Shown here: positions 1-8,255 of the stretch, one piece after another | How the letters are laid out: every line of letters starts with the position of its first letter | How positions within the stretch are numbered: position 1 is the first letter of the stretch | Origin: Nocardioides sp. BP30 | Lineage (GTDB): Bacteria; Actinomycetota; Actinomycetes; Propionibacteriales; Nocardioidaceae | Direction: 5' to 3' | DNA length: 64,000 nt | Assembly: GCF_029873215.1 (NCBI RefSeq) | Contig: NZ_CP123620.1 | Span: forward strand, 434,001-498,000 | Notes under the pieces: generated by a model | What the model saw: only the letters and a program-made list of their open reading frames with translations | Database searches by the model: none | What the model was told of the DNA's origin: nothing | Program-made: the position numbers and the translations under genes

Positions 1-490
1 GCTCGCGGTGGATGGCGACGCTCATGCCGAGGTCGTAGGTGAGCGCCACCTCGATGGCGTGGTCCCCGAGGGCCTGCTCGAGATCGCCGGCGCTGACCTC
101 GACGAACTCCAGGTCGAGACCGGGGTGGGCCTGCGCGAGCCGCTGGGCGATCTCGGGGGCGTAGAAGGGTGCGAGGGTCGGGAACACACCGACCCGCAGC
201 CGCCCGGTCAGGCTACGGGTGTCGACGGCGGCGATGGCGTCGGCGACGTCCGCCAGGACCCGCCGAGCGCGGACGAGGAAGATCTCCCCGGCTGCGGTCA
301 GCACCAATCCCTTGGCCCGACGGCGGACGAACAGGGGCGCACCGAGCCGCCGCTCGAGGTTCGCGATCGAGGTGGAGACCGCCGACTGGGCGATGTGGAG
401 GGAGGCGGCGGCCTCGGTCATGCTCGACAGCTCGGCGCAGCGCGCGAAGTAGACGAGCTGGTTGAGGGAGATGTCTCTCAGATCCGCCAT
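1..490 (-). CDS. LysR-family transcriptional regulator (C-terminus beyond window edge)
   Basis: The frame opens with ATG at 490 and runs leftward off the window, so only about 163 residues are visible. The first 60 or so residues form a typical LysR winged helix-turn-helix (LNQLVYFARCAELSSMTEAA, then AQSAVSTSIANLERRLGAPLF). A LysR effector domain begins near residue 90 (GRLRVGVFPTLAPFYAPEI). LysR proteins usually control a divergent neighbour in response to a small ligand. Here the divergent neighbour is the histone-deacetylase-like amidohydrolase starting at 604, with paired palindromes in the gap. The target is inferred from this arrangement and the ligand is unknown. Confidence 0.9.
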   Translation of the reverse strand, partial: MADLRDISLNQLVYFARCAELSSMTEAAASLHIAQSAVSTSIANLERRLGAPLFVRRRAKGLVLTAAGEIFLVRARRVLADVADAIAAVDTRSLTGRLRVGVFPTLAPFYAPEIAQRLAQAHPGLDLEFVEVSAGDLEQALGDHAIEVALTYDLGMSVAIHRE

Positions 491-544
491 GGGTCCATCA
501 GATTCTGTCGGCCGGCTCAATAGATCACTCGGATGTTACGCACG

Positions 545-571
545 GATGACATCTGCTGAATAGATGCCATC
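545..571. promoter_or_regulatory. Paired GATGNCATC palindromes in the LysR/amidohydrolase gap
   Basis: Two short palindromes lie in the 113-base divergent gap: GATGACATC at 545-553 and GATGCCATC at 563-571, the latter extending to AGATGCCATCT at 562-572. Their centres are 18 bases apart, close to two helical turns. LysR regulators commonly bind pairs of dyads in such gaps, so these are candidate operator half-sites. No binding evidence is available. Confidence 0.4.
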
Positions 572-603
572 TCTTTCGAATCGACCAAGGTGAGGCGAGA
601 GCA

Positions 604-1728
604 ATGACCCAGACCGCGTTCTTCCACGACGAGCGGTGCCTGTGGCACAGCACGGGAGAGGCCGTGCTGTTCCTGCCGGTCGGGGGGTGGCTGCAGCCGC
701 TCGCGGCCGGGGGCCATGCGGAGTCACCGGAGTCGAAGCGCCGGTTCAAGGCGCTGGTCGACGTGTCGGGTCTCGCCGAGCAGCTCGTCGTCACGTCGGC
801 GGCGCCGGTGAGCGAGGAGGACCTGCTGCGCGTGCACCCGCCCGAGTACCTCGCGCGGTTCCAGGAGCTCAGCGCAGGCTCCGGCGGCGAGATCGGCGAG
901 GAGGCCGTCTTCTCCCACGGCGGCTTCGAGATCGCCGCCCTCTCGGCGGGTCTGGCCAAGCGCGCCGTCCTCGACGTGCTCGACGGCCGCTTCCGCAACG
1001 CGTACGCGCTGTCGAGGCCCCCGGGTCACCACTGCCTGCCCGACCGAGGCATGGGCTTCTGCCTGCTCGCCAACATCGCCATCGCGATCGAGGCGGCCAA
1101 GGCGGAGCGCGGCCTGGGTCGGGTCGCCGTGGTCGACTGGGACGTCCACCACGGCAACGGGACCCAGGCGATCTACTACGAGCGCGACGATGTGCTGACC
1201 ATCTCGCTCCACCAGGAGAACTGCTTCCCGGTCGACAGCGGGTCCTTCGACGAGCACGGGGCCGGTGCCGGCGCCGGGCACAACATCAACATCCCGATGC
1301 CGCCGGGATCCGGCCATGAGGCCTACCTCCACGCTCTGCGCCGGATCGTGCTGCCGGCACTGCGGGACTACCGGCCCGAGCTGATCGTCATCGCCAGCGG
1401 ACTCGACGCCAACGTCGTGGACCCGCTGGCCCGGCAGATGGCCCACGCGGGCACCTTCCGCGAGATGACCGAGCTCATGGTGGACGTGGCCGACGAGCTC
1501 TGCGACGGGCGTCTGGTGGCGGTCCACGAGGGCGGGTACGCCGAGTCGGCGGTGCCGTTCTGCGGGCTTGCGATCCTCGAGGCGCTCTCGGGGATCCGCA
1601 CCGAGGTGGTGGACCCGTTCGAGGAGACCTTCGTGGCCCAGCAACCGACCGCTCGGGTGGTCGACTTCCAGCGCACCCTCATCGACGAGATGGCCGATGC
1701 CCTCGCTCAGCGCAGGGCGTCGAGATAG
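604..1728 (+). CDS. Class II histone-deacetylase-like / acetylpolyamine-type amidohydrolase
   Basis: A 374-residue zinc-dependent deacetylase of the arginase/HDAC fold. Family motifs are intact: RPPGHH near residue 138, DWDVHHGNG near 178 (the Asp and His are metal ligands), and the SGLDAN Asp near 262 as the third ligand. HEGGY follows near residue 301. Bacterial members remove acetyl groups from polyamines or other small acetylated amines or amides; the substrate here cannot be read from sequence. The ATG at 604 follows a purine-rich AAGGTGAGGCGAGAG stretch. The 3' end overlaps the convergent MerR gene by 22 bases. Confidence 0.9.
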   Translation: MTQTAFFHDERCLWHSTGEAVLFLPVGGWLQPLAAGGHAESPESKRRFKALVDVSGLAEQLVVTSAAPVSEEDLLRVHPPEYLARFQELSAGSGGEIGEEAVFSHGGFEIAALSAGLAKRAVLDVLDGRFRNAYALSRPPGHHCLPDRGMGFCLLANIAIAIEAAKAERGLGRVAVVDWDVHHGNGTQAIYYERDDVLTISLHQENCFPVDSGSFDEHGAGAGAGHNINIPMPPGSGHEAYLHALRRIVLPALRDYRPELIVIASGLDANVVDPLARQMAHAGTFREMTELMVDVADELCDGRLVAVHEGGYAESAVPFCGLAILEALSGIRTEVVDPFEETFVAQQPTARVVDFQRTLIDEMADALAQRRASR

Positions 1729-2555
1729 CCCACCATCCGGTTGAGGAGATCGGCGGCCCGGGCGAGGTCGGGTGAGGCGGCCGCCGGCTGCTCGTCGAGG
1801 ATCTCGAGGCCCTGGGGGCGCCAGCCCGGGCGGTAGGCGTCGGCCAGGCTCGCCGCGACCCGGCTGGCGGTACGCACCACGGCAGGGTCCACCGTCCACA
1901 CCGCGTCGAACCGCCGTCGCCCGTCCGGCTCGGAGGGCTGGCCCGGCCGCTCGACAGCCACCAGGCAGGCGGGGAGGTCTCGGGCGTCGCAGACCAGCGC
2001 CCACTCGCGGCTGAGCGGCGCCTGCGGGGGCACCGCCACCTCGATGGGACGGCCAGGATGAGCCTGCGCAGGCGCCGGGAGGTCGGCGAAGACGACGGCA
2101 GCGGCGGCAGTACGCGCCAGCTCGTCCCACCGGCGCCGCGAGGCGCGCAGGAACCGCAGCTGCTGGAAGCTCCCGAAGAGCACCGGGCGGGCGGCGCGGG
2201 CGCAGCACTCGTCCTCGATCGCGCGGCTGAGCGCGACCAGGCTCTCCTTGGCGAGCGCCTGCGGCACCAGCGCAGGGTGCGCGCGGCGGAGCTCGGCGTA
2301 CACCGAGCGCGGCTCGGTCGCCACCTCGCGTACCCGTCGCACGGCCGCCTCCAGCGCGAGCCCGGAGTCCCGGTGACGCAGCACCTCCTGCACCGCGGCC
2401 ACGTCGGCCTCGTCGTAGCGACGATGACCGCCTGTCATCCGGCGGGGTGTGGGGAAGCCGTAGCGGGCCTCCCAGCTGCGCAGGGTGGGAGCCGCCACCC
2501 CGGTGCGGTCGGCGAGCTCGCTGATGGTCAGCGGGCGGCCCTGCGCTTCTCCCAT
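1707..2555 (-). CDS. MerR-family regulator with DICT sensory domain
   Basis: A 282-residue protein. Residues 8-75 form a MerR winged helix (LTISELADRTGVAAPTLRSW, then RMTGGHRRYDEADVAAVQEV). A DICT-like sensory region with FxxxQxLR-type features follows at about 110-230, ending in a helical tail. DICT domains have been proposed to take part in light responses. The gene is divergent from the carotenoid operon and shares an 80-base gap with it that holds a dyad. Control of carotenoid synthesis, perhaps by light, is therefore the natural inference. The start at 2555 has a GGAGG ribosome site a few bases upstream. Confidence 0.88.
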   Translation of the reverse strand: MGEAQGRPLTISELADRTGVAAPTLRSWEARYGFPTPRRMTGGHRRYDEADVAAVQEVLRHRDSGLALEAAVRRVREVATEPRSVYAELRRAHPALVPQALAKESLVALSRAIEDECCARAARPVLFGSFQQLRFLRASRRRWDELARTAAAAVVFADLPAPAQAHPGRPIEVAVPPQAPLSREWALVCDARDLPACLVAVERPGQPSEPDGRRRFDAVWTVDPAVVRTASRVAASLADAYRPGWRPQGLEILDEQPAAASPDLARAADLLNRMVGYLDALR

Positions 2556-2585
2556 CGCCTATCCTCCACGTAGTGCCTAGTTTTT

Positions 2586-2606
2586 CTTATGAGTGTCGCA
2601 TAAGTT
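2586..2606. promoter_or_regulatory. Candidate MerR-DICT operator overlapping the crtE promoter
   Basis: An inverted repeat CTTATG-N7-CATAAG (2586-2604) is centred in the gap between the MerR gene and crtE. A TANNNT hexamer (TAAGTT, 2601-2606) overlaps its right arm and could be the crtE -10 box. MerR proteins typically bind such dyads within promoter spacers. The surrounding T-rich sequence is unusual for this GC-rich region. Confidence 0.5.
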
Positions 2607-2635
2607 TGTTGGGACATCCGGCACGAGGAGGCACC

Positions 2636-3688
2636 GTGAGCACATTGTCGCCCGAGGGGGCGCTCGAGAGGCTGCTCGAGGACGGGCGCGAGCGCGCCGC
2701 CCGGACCGACGCCGCCCAGGTGCGCCTCTGGGAGGCGTTGACCGAGGCGACCCGTGGGGGCAAGCGGTTCCGGCCCGCCCTGGTGATGGCCGCACACCGC
2801 GCGTTCACCACGCAGACCGCTGCGTCCAGCCAGGAGTCGGCAGCAACGGTCGCGGCGGCGGTCGAGCTGCTCCACACCGCGTTCGTGGTCCATGACGACG
2901 TCATCGACGGCGACGACGTCCGCCGGGGCCGGCTCAACGTGAGCGGCACCTACCACGCCGCGGCCCGGGCGGCCGGAGCGTCGGCCGCCGAGGCGCGCGA
3001 GCTGGGCCGGGCGGCAGGCATCCTCGCCGGCGACCTCGCGCTCACGACGGCGGTCCGGGCGATCGCCGGCTGCGGCGCCGGCTCCGAGGTGGTGGACCGT
3101 CTGCTGGACCTCGTCGACGCAGCCCTGCACGCGACCGCCTGCGGTGAGCTCGCCGACGTGAGGCACTCCCTGCACCTCGAGGCGACGACACTCGCCGACA
3201 GCCTGCGGATGGAGGAGCAGAAGACGAGCGTCTACTCCTTCGCGCTGCCCCTCCAGGCCGGCGCCCTGCTGGCGGGCGCCGACACCGCGACCATCACCCA
3301 GCTCGGGGAGGCCGGACGGCGGATGGGTGTCGCCTTCCAGCTGCTCGACGACCTTCTCGGCGTCTTCGGGGATCCGACGAGGACCGGCAAGAGCGCGACC
3401 AGCGACCTGCGGGCCGGCAAGCAGACACCGCTGCTCGTGCACGCCGCCACCACCTCGGCGTGGCCACGCCTGCGCGAGTTGGTCGGCCGTGAGCTCACCG
3501 AGGCCGAGCTGGCCGAGGCGCAGCACCTCCTCGATGCGGCCGGCTCGCGCGGCTTCGTCGAGGAGCTGGTGGAGACCGAGATGGCCCGTGCCCGGCGGAT
3601 CCTGGAGGAGCTCGGCGTCGCCGAGGGCCTGCTCGACGCGGTGGCGGCGGCCCTGCCCGCCGCTACCACCACGAAGGAGGCGGCGTGA
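2636..3688 (+). CDS. crtE: Geranylgeranyl diphosphate synthase (polyprenyl synthetase)
   Basis: A 350-residue all-trans polyprenyl synthetase that supplies C20 diphosphate for carotenoids. The first Asp-rich motif is HDDVIDGDD near residue 86; the second is QLLDDLLGVFGD near 236. The GKRFRP diphosphate-binding motif is near residue 42. I chose GTG 2636 because GAGGAGG lies five bases upstream, although the frame stays open back to 2573. It is the first gene of the operon and its stop overlaps the crtB start. Exact chain length is inferred from context. Confidence 0.93.
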   Translation: MSTLSPEGALERLLEDGRERAARTDAAQVRLWEALTEATRGGKRFRPALVMAAHRAFTTQTAASSQESAATVAAAVELLHTAFVVHDDVIDGDDVRRGRLNVSGTYHAAARAAGASAAEARELGRAAGILAGDLALTTAVRAIAGCGAGSEVVDRLLDLVDAALHATACGELADVRHSLHLEATTLADSLRMEEQKTSVYSFALPLQAGALLAGADTATITQLGEAGRRMGVAFQLLDDLLGVFGDPTRTGKSATSDLRAGKQTPLLVHAATTSAWPRLRELVGRELTEAELAEAQHLLDAAGSRGFVEELVETEMARARRILEELGVAEGLLDAVAAALPAATTTKEAA

Positions 3689-4590
3689 GCGCGTTCCTCA
3701 TCAGCCGGGTCGGCCGGCCCGGCCGGCACCCGGCCAGCATGCTGTACGACGACGTGTCGGAGTCCAGCGCGGCCGTCGTGATCAGGCGCTACTCCAGCTC
3801 CTTCGGGCTCGCCTCCCGCCTGCTGGACCGACCCGTACGCACCCGGGTGCGCAACATCTACGCGCTGGTGCGTGTCGCCGACGAGATCGTCGACAACCCG
3901 GACCGGACGCTCGGCCGCGACTCCCGGGACCGGATGCTCACCGGGCTGCAGCAGGACGCACTCCAGGCGCTGCAGACCGGGTACAGCGCGAACCTCGTGG
4001 TGCACGCCTTCGCCCGCACGGCCGTCGCCTGCGGCATCGGAGCCGACCTCGTCGACCCGTTCTTCGCCTCGATGCGCATGGACCTCGACACCCGGACCCA
4101 CACCCCCGACAGCTTCGCCCGCTACGTGTACGGCTCCGCGGAGGTCGTCGGTCTGATGTGTCTGCACGCGTTCCTCCTCGAGCGTCCGGCCGGCGAGCGG
4201 GCCAGCGCCTACGACCGGCTGGCGCCCGGAGCCCGACGGCTCGGGGCCGCCTTCCAGAAGCTCAACTTCCTGCGTGATCTCGCCGAGGACCACGACGACC
4301 TCAGCCGTTGCTACTTCCCCGGCCTCGAGGTGGAGCGCTTCGACGACGCGGCTCGTGACCGGATCCTCGACGACATCGACAGCGACCTGGCCGCCGCCGC
4401 CGGGGTCATCCGCGACCTGCCCGCGAGCAGCCGGCGCGCGGTCAGGGCCGCCCACGCCACGTTCGACGAGCTCGCCAGGCGCCTGCGCGCGACGCCGGCG
4501 ACCCAGATCCGCCGCCAGCGGGTGCGGGTGCCCAGCCCGGTCAAGCTGCGCATCGCCGCACGCGCCGCCGCGTACGGAGGAGACCGGTGA
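3685..4590 (+). CDS. crtB: Phytoene synthase
   Basis: A 301-residue squalene/phytoene synthase that condenses two geranylgeranyl diphosphates to phytoene. Both Asp-rich metal-binding motifs are present: DEIVD near residue 67 (in IYALVRVADEIVDNPD) and DLAEDHDD near 199. SSSFGLASRLL near residue 37 is the usual substrate-binding entry. The GTG start overlaps the crtE stop by four bases and the stop overlaps crtI by four, so translation is probably coupled. Confidence 0.95.
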   Translation: MSAFLISRVGRPGRHPASMLYDDVSESSAAVVIRRYSSSFGLASRLLDRPVRTRVRNIYALVRVADEIVDNPDRTLGRDSRDRMLTGLQQDALQALQTGYSANLVVHAFARTAVACGIGADLVDPFFASMRMDLDTRTHTPDSFARYVYGSAEVVGLMCLHAFLLERPAGERASAYDRLAPGARRLGAAFQKLNFLRDLAEDHDDLSRCYFPGLEVERFDDAARDRILDDIDSDLAAAAGVIRDLPASSRRAVRAAHATFDELARRLRATPATQIRRQRVRVPSPVKLRIAARAAAYGGDR

Positions 4591-6197
4591 GCTCCTTCCT
4601 GCGCGAGCGTCCTGTGCCCTCCGCCGCCAGCGGCCCGGACGGGACCCGGGTGGTGGTCATCGGCGGCGGGATCGCCGGTCTGGCCACCGCCGCACTGCTG
4701 GCATCGCGCGGTCACGATGTCGACCTCCTGGAGAAGAACGACGAGCTCGGCGGCCGGGTCGGGAGCATCGAGCAGGACGGCTTCCGCTTCGACACCGGCG
4801 CCTCGTGGTACCTGATGCCCGAGGTCTTCGAGCACTTCTTCTCCCTGCTGGGCACGACTGCCGACGCCGAGCTCGACCTGGTCGCCCTCGACCCCAGCTA
4901 CCGCGTGTTCTTCGAGGGCGAGACCGAGCCGGTCGACCTCCGGCCCGACCGCGCGCACAACCGCGCGGTCTTCGAGGCGATCGAGCCGGGCGCCGGCCGT
5001 CGGTTCGACGCCTACCTGCGCTCGGCGGACGAGACGTACGACGTGGCCCTGCGCCGCTTCCTCTACAGCAACTTCGACTCCCCGGGCAGCCTGCTCAACG
5101 CGGAGGTGCTGCGCCGCAGCCCCCGGCTGGGCCGGCTCCTCACCCGTTCGCTGGAACGCCACGTGGCGGGGTCGTTCTCCGACCGCCGGCTGCGGCAGGT
5201 GCTGGGCTACCCGGCCGTCTTCCTCGGCTCCTCCCCGGGACGCAGCCCGAGCATGTACCACCTGATGAGCCGCCTCGACCTCGGAGACCGGGTGCTCTAC
5301 CCCCAGGGCGGCTTCACCCGGCTCATCGAGGCGATCGCGCGCCTGGCCGAACGTCATGGTGCGCGGCTGCACACCGGCGCCGAGGTCACTCGGGTGCTCA
5401 CCGAGCGTGCCGGTGCCGGTCGCCGAGCCCGGGTCGCCGGCGTGACCGCGTCGCTCGGCGGCGAGCGCCGTACCTTCGCCGCCGACGTGGTCGTCGGAGC
5501 CGCCGACCTCCACCACGTCGAGACCGCCCTGCTGCCTGCGGACCTGCAGAGCCACCCGGAGAAGGCCTGGCACGCCCGCACCCCCGGCCCGGGGGCGGTG
5601 CTGGCGATGCTCGGCGTGGAGGGCCGGGTGCGGCAGCTGCCGCACCATTCCCTCTTCTTCACCGCCGACTGGGACCAGAACTTCGGCGACATCTTCGGCC
5701 GCCGGCCGCGGGTCCCGGAGCCGGCGTCGGTCTACGTGTGCAAGCCCTCGGAGACCGACCCGAGCGTCGCCCCGCCCGGACACGAGAACCTCTTCGTGCT
5801 CGTGCCGGTCCCCGCCGACGTCTCCATCGGGGCGGGCGGCCCCGGCGGCACCGGCGACCCGCTCGTCGAGCGGACGGCCGACGCGGCACTCGACCAGGTC
5901 GCCGCCTGGGCAGGCATCCCGGACCTGCGCGACCGCGTCCGGGTGCGCCACACCCTCGGCCCCGCGGACTTCGCCGAGCGCTACCACGCGTGGCGCGGCG
6001 GCGCGCTCGGCCTCGAGCACACCCTGCGCCAGAGCGCCTTCCTGCGGCCCGGGAACGTCTCCGCCAAGGTCGACGGTCTGCTGTACGCCGGGGCGAGCAC
6101 CGTGCCAGGGGTCGGGCTGCCGATGTGCCTGATCAGCGCCGAGCTCGTGCTCAAGCGGCTCAGCGGCGACCGCTCGGCGCTGCCGGTGGCCCGATGA
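4587..6197 (+). CDS. crtI: Phytoene desaturase
   Basis: A 536-residue CrtI-type FAD-dependent desaturase that converts phytoene to lycopene in several dehydrogenation steps. The N-terminal dinucleotide-binding motif VVVIGGGIAGLATAALLASR is at about residues 21-40, followed by LEKNDELGGRVGS. The C-terminal carotene-desaturase signature (DGLLYAGASTVPGVGLPMCL) is near 494-513. Length is normal for the family. GTG 4587 overlaps the crtB stop, and the stop at 6197 overlaps the crtYc start. Confidence 0.95.
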   Translation: MSSFLRERPVPSAASGPDGTRVVVIGGGIAGLATAALLASRGHDVDLLEKNDELGGRVGSIEQDGFRFDTGASWYLMPEVFEHFFSLLGTTADAELDLVALDPSYRVFFEGETEPVDLRPDRAHNRAVFEAIEPGAGRRFDAYLRSADETYDVALRRFLYSNFDSPGSLLNAEVLRRSPRLGRLLTRSLERHVAGSFSDRRLRQVLGYPAVFLGSSPGRSPSMYHLMSRLDLGDRVLYPQGGFTRLIEAIARLAERHGARLHTGAEVTRVLTERAGAGRRARVAGVTASLGGERRTFAADVVVGAADLHHVETALLPADLQSHPEKAWHARTPGPGAVLAMLGVEGRVRQLPHHSLFFTADWDQNFGDIFGRRPRVPEPASVYVCKPSETDPSVAPPGHENLFVLVPVPADVSIGAGGPGGTGDPLVERTADAALDQVAAWAGIPDLRDRVRVRHTLGPADFAERYHAWRGGALGLEHTLRQSAFLRPGNVSAKVDGLLYAGASTVPGVGLPMCLISAELVLKRLSGDRSALPVAR

Positions 6198-6559
6198 GCC
6201 TGCGGCACTGGTCCTACGTCGCGATGCTCGTGTTCTGCCTCGCCGGCACGCTGCCGCTCGTCGGGCTCTTCCGGCTGCGCGTGCTGCGCCAGCCGGTCCG
6301 CCTCGCGACGACCGTCCTGGTGGCGGGGGTGCCGTTCCTGGTGTGGGACCTGTGGGCCACCCACGCCGGGCAGTGGCGGTTCGACCACGCGCAGACGCTT
6401 CCGTGGCGGCTCGGCGGCCTCCCCCTCGAGGAGATCGCCTTCTTCGTGGTCATCCCCCTCGTCTCGGTCCTGACCTACGAGTCCGTACGGGTGGTCCGTG
6501 CTCGGGTCGACCGCGGGACAGGCCGCGGGACTGGCCGACGCAACGGGGCGGACCGATGA
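6194..6559 (+). CDS. crtYc: Lycopene cyclase subunit, CrtYc type
   Basis: A 121-residue membrane protein with three predicted hydrophobic segments and the small-subunit cyclase pattern LPLEEIAFFVVIP near residues 76-88. Actinobacterial lycopene cyclases of this kind work as a heterodimer of two roughly 100-residue membrane subunits (CrtYc and CrtYd, or CrtYe and CrtYf for C50 carotenoids). The reading frame is open far upstream, but ATG 6194 overlaps the crtI stop in the four-base style used throughout the operon. An Arg/Gly-rich tail ends the protein. Confidence 0.85.
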   Translation: MSLRHWSYVAMLVFCLAGTLPLVGLFRLRVLRQPVRLATTVLVAGVPFLVWDLWATHAGQWRFDHAQTLPWRLGGLPLEEIAFFVVIPLVSVLTYESVRVVRARVDRGTGRGTGRRNGADR

Positions 6560-6882
6560 GCTACACCGCGATCGCCGTGGCGGCGGTCGCGCTGGCGCTG
6601 GTCGTGGACCGGTGGGTGGCCCGCACGCGACTGACCAGCACGAGGACCTGGTGGACGGCGTACGCCATCATCGCCTTCTTCCAGCTCCTCACCAACGGGT
6701 GGCTGACCGGGCGCGGCATCGTGCGCTACGACCCCGCCGCGATCGTCGGCGACGCCGACATCCGCTTCGTCGGTCACGGGCGCCTGGTCTACGCACCGGT
6801 CGAGGACCTCGCGTTCGGCTTCGCGCTGGTGCTCACCACCTGCGTGGCCTGGACCTGGCTGGGACGGCGGGAGGCCCGGTGA
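6556..6882 (+). CDS. crtYd: Lycopene cyclase subunit, CrtYd type
   Basis: A 108-residue partner of the preceding cyclase subunit, also with three hydrophobic segments. VYAPVEDLAFGFALVLTT near residues 78-95 matches the partner-subunit pattern. ATG 6556 overlaps the crtYc stop and the stop overlaps the P450 GTG start. Together the two subunits should close the ends of lycopene. No CrtEb-type lycopene elongase is in the window, which favours a C40 beta-ring product over a C50 carotenoid. Confidence 0.85.
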   Translation: MSYTAIAVAAVALALVVDRWVARTRLTSTRTWWTAYAIIAFFQLLTNGWLTGRGIVRYDPAAIVGDADIRFVGHGRLVYAPVEDLAFGFALVLTTCVAWTWLGRREAR

Positions 6883-8255
6883 AGCTGTTGGCAGGGCCCA
6901 CCGACATCGGCGTTCCGGGCCCCACCCCGCTCGACATGGCCCGGGCCTTCCGCTCGGTGCGCGCCGACCCGCTGTCCTTCCTGGACTCCGCCACGCGCCG
7001 GTGGGGCGACACGGTGGCCTTCCCCGTGCCCGGCCCACCGGCCCTGCTGCTCAACGATTCCGCCGACGTCCGCCACGTGCTGCAGACCGCCGCCCGCACG
7101 TGGGGCAAGCAGACGGTCCAGTACGCCGCACTGGCCCGCGTCACCGGCCCCGGGCTGCTGGCCTCGGCCGAGCCGAGCTGGCTCGAGCACCGGCGTCTCG
7201 CGACGCCGGCCTTCCACCATCAGCGCCTCACCGCTGTCTCGGGCGAGGTGGAGGCGGCGGCCGACGCCGTCCTGGCCGAGCACCTCGGCGAGTCGTTCGC
7301 CGGTGGCATCGTCGACGTGGCCGCGCTGACCCACCGCATCGGGCTGGCTGCGGTCGGCCGCGCGCTCTTCTCGGCCGATCTCTCGGGTCACGCCCGACGG
7401 CTGCTGGACGCCACCAGCGACGCCGCCACCCTGGTGGTCCGGCTGGGCCGCTCGGTCCTCCCGACGGCGTGGTGGGCGCCGACCCCGACCAACGTGCGCC
7501 TGGCCGTGACCCGGCGGCGCCTGGACGCGATCTCGGCCGACCTGATCGCCCAGCGGCGGCGCCGCGGCACAGCTGACGGCGCCCACGGCGACGACCTGCT
7601 CGGCCTGCTGCTCGACAGCGGGCTACCCGACGAGGCGATCCGCAACGAGCTGGTGACGATGGTCATCGCCGGCCACGAGACCGTGGCGGCCGCCCTCGCC
7701 TGGACGTTGATGCTGCTGGCCGAGGACCGACCGGCCCAGGAGCGGCTGCGGGCCGAGGTGGCCGGCCACGACGGCCCGATCGGACTGCTGGGCCACCGCG
7801 AGCGGCTGCCGTGGACACGCGCTGTCGTCGACGAGGCGCTGCGCCTCTTCCCGCCGGCGTGGGCCATCTCGCGCCGCAGCACCGCACCCGACGTCCTGGG
7901 CGGGCGCGAGGTCCCCGCCGGCACGCTGGCGATCGTGAGCCCGTGGCTGGTCCACCGTCGCGCCGACGCGTGGTCCGACCCGCTCGCGTTCCGCCCCGAG
8001 CGGTTCCTCGGCACCACCCGGGCCGCCCCGGCCTACCTCCCCTTCGGCCAGGGACCACGGCTGTGCATCGGCCGGGAGTTCGCGCTGGGCGAGATGGTCA
8101 TCGTGCTGACCCGTCTGCTGAGCACCCACCGGCTCGACGTACCGCGGGGCTGGGCACGACCGGCGCCGCGTGCCCAGGTCGCGGTGCACCCGGCGGGCGG
8201 GATGCCTCTGCTCCTGCGGCCGCTCGCGCGGAGCGTCCGATGCCCCCGCCCGTGA
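6879..8255 (+). CDS. Cytochrome P450, candidate carotenoid hydroxylase
   Basis: A 458-residue P450. The I-helix motif AGHETVA is near residue 265 and the ExxR motif (EALRLFPPAW) near 319. The heme-binding loop FGQGPRLCIGREFALGE is near 388, with Cys near 395 as the iron ligand. Its place after both cyclase genes and before a glycosyltransferase suggests that it adds the ring hydroxyl that is later glycosylated, as CYP175A1 does for beta-carotene in Thermus. The ferredoxin and reductase partners are not adjacent. GTG 6879 overlaps the crtYd stop. Confidence 0.9.
   Translation: MKLLAGPTDIGVPGPTPLDMARAFRSVRADPLSFLDSATRRWGDTVAFPVPGPPALLLNDSADVRHVLQTAARTWGKQTVQYAALARVTGPGLLASAEPSWLEHRRLATPAFHHQRLTAVSGEVEAAADAVLAEHLGESFAGGIVDVAALTHRIGLAAVGRALFSADLSGHARRLLDATSDAATLVVRLGRSVLPTAWWAPTPTNVRLAVTRRRLDAISADLIAQRRRRGTADGAHGDDLLGLLLDSGLPDEAIRNELVTMVIAGHETVAAALAWTLMLLAEDRPAQERLRAEVAGHDGPIGLLGHRERLPWTRAVVDEALRLFPPAWAISRRSTAPDVLGGREVPAGTLAIVSPWLVHRRADAWSDPLAFRPERFLGTTRAAPAYLPFGQGPRLCIGREFALGEMVIVLTRLLSTHRLDVPRGWARPAPRAQVAVHPAGGMPLLLRPLARSVRCPRP

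Noticed and set aside
724..2208. A 494-residue minus-strand frame across the deacetylase-like gene
   Set aside because: Composition is Arg/Gly/Val-rich without domains, while the plus-strand gene has intact catalytic motifs.
4274..6193. Long upstream extension of the CrtYc frame through crtB and crtI
   Set aside because: The extension is Arg/Pro-rich out-of-frame sequence; the cyclase domain begins at ATG 6194, which overlaps the crtI stop like the other operon junctions.
6194..6882. C50 carotenoid cyclase pair (CrtYe/CrtYf)
   Set aside because: That assignment normally goes with a CrtEb lycopene elongase gene, absent here; the P450-glycosyltransferase-acyltransferase set fits a C40 ring hydroxyl better, though it is not excluded.
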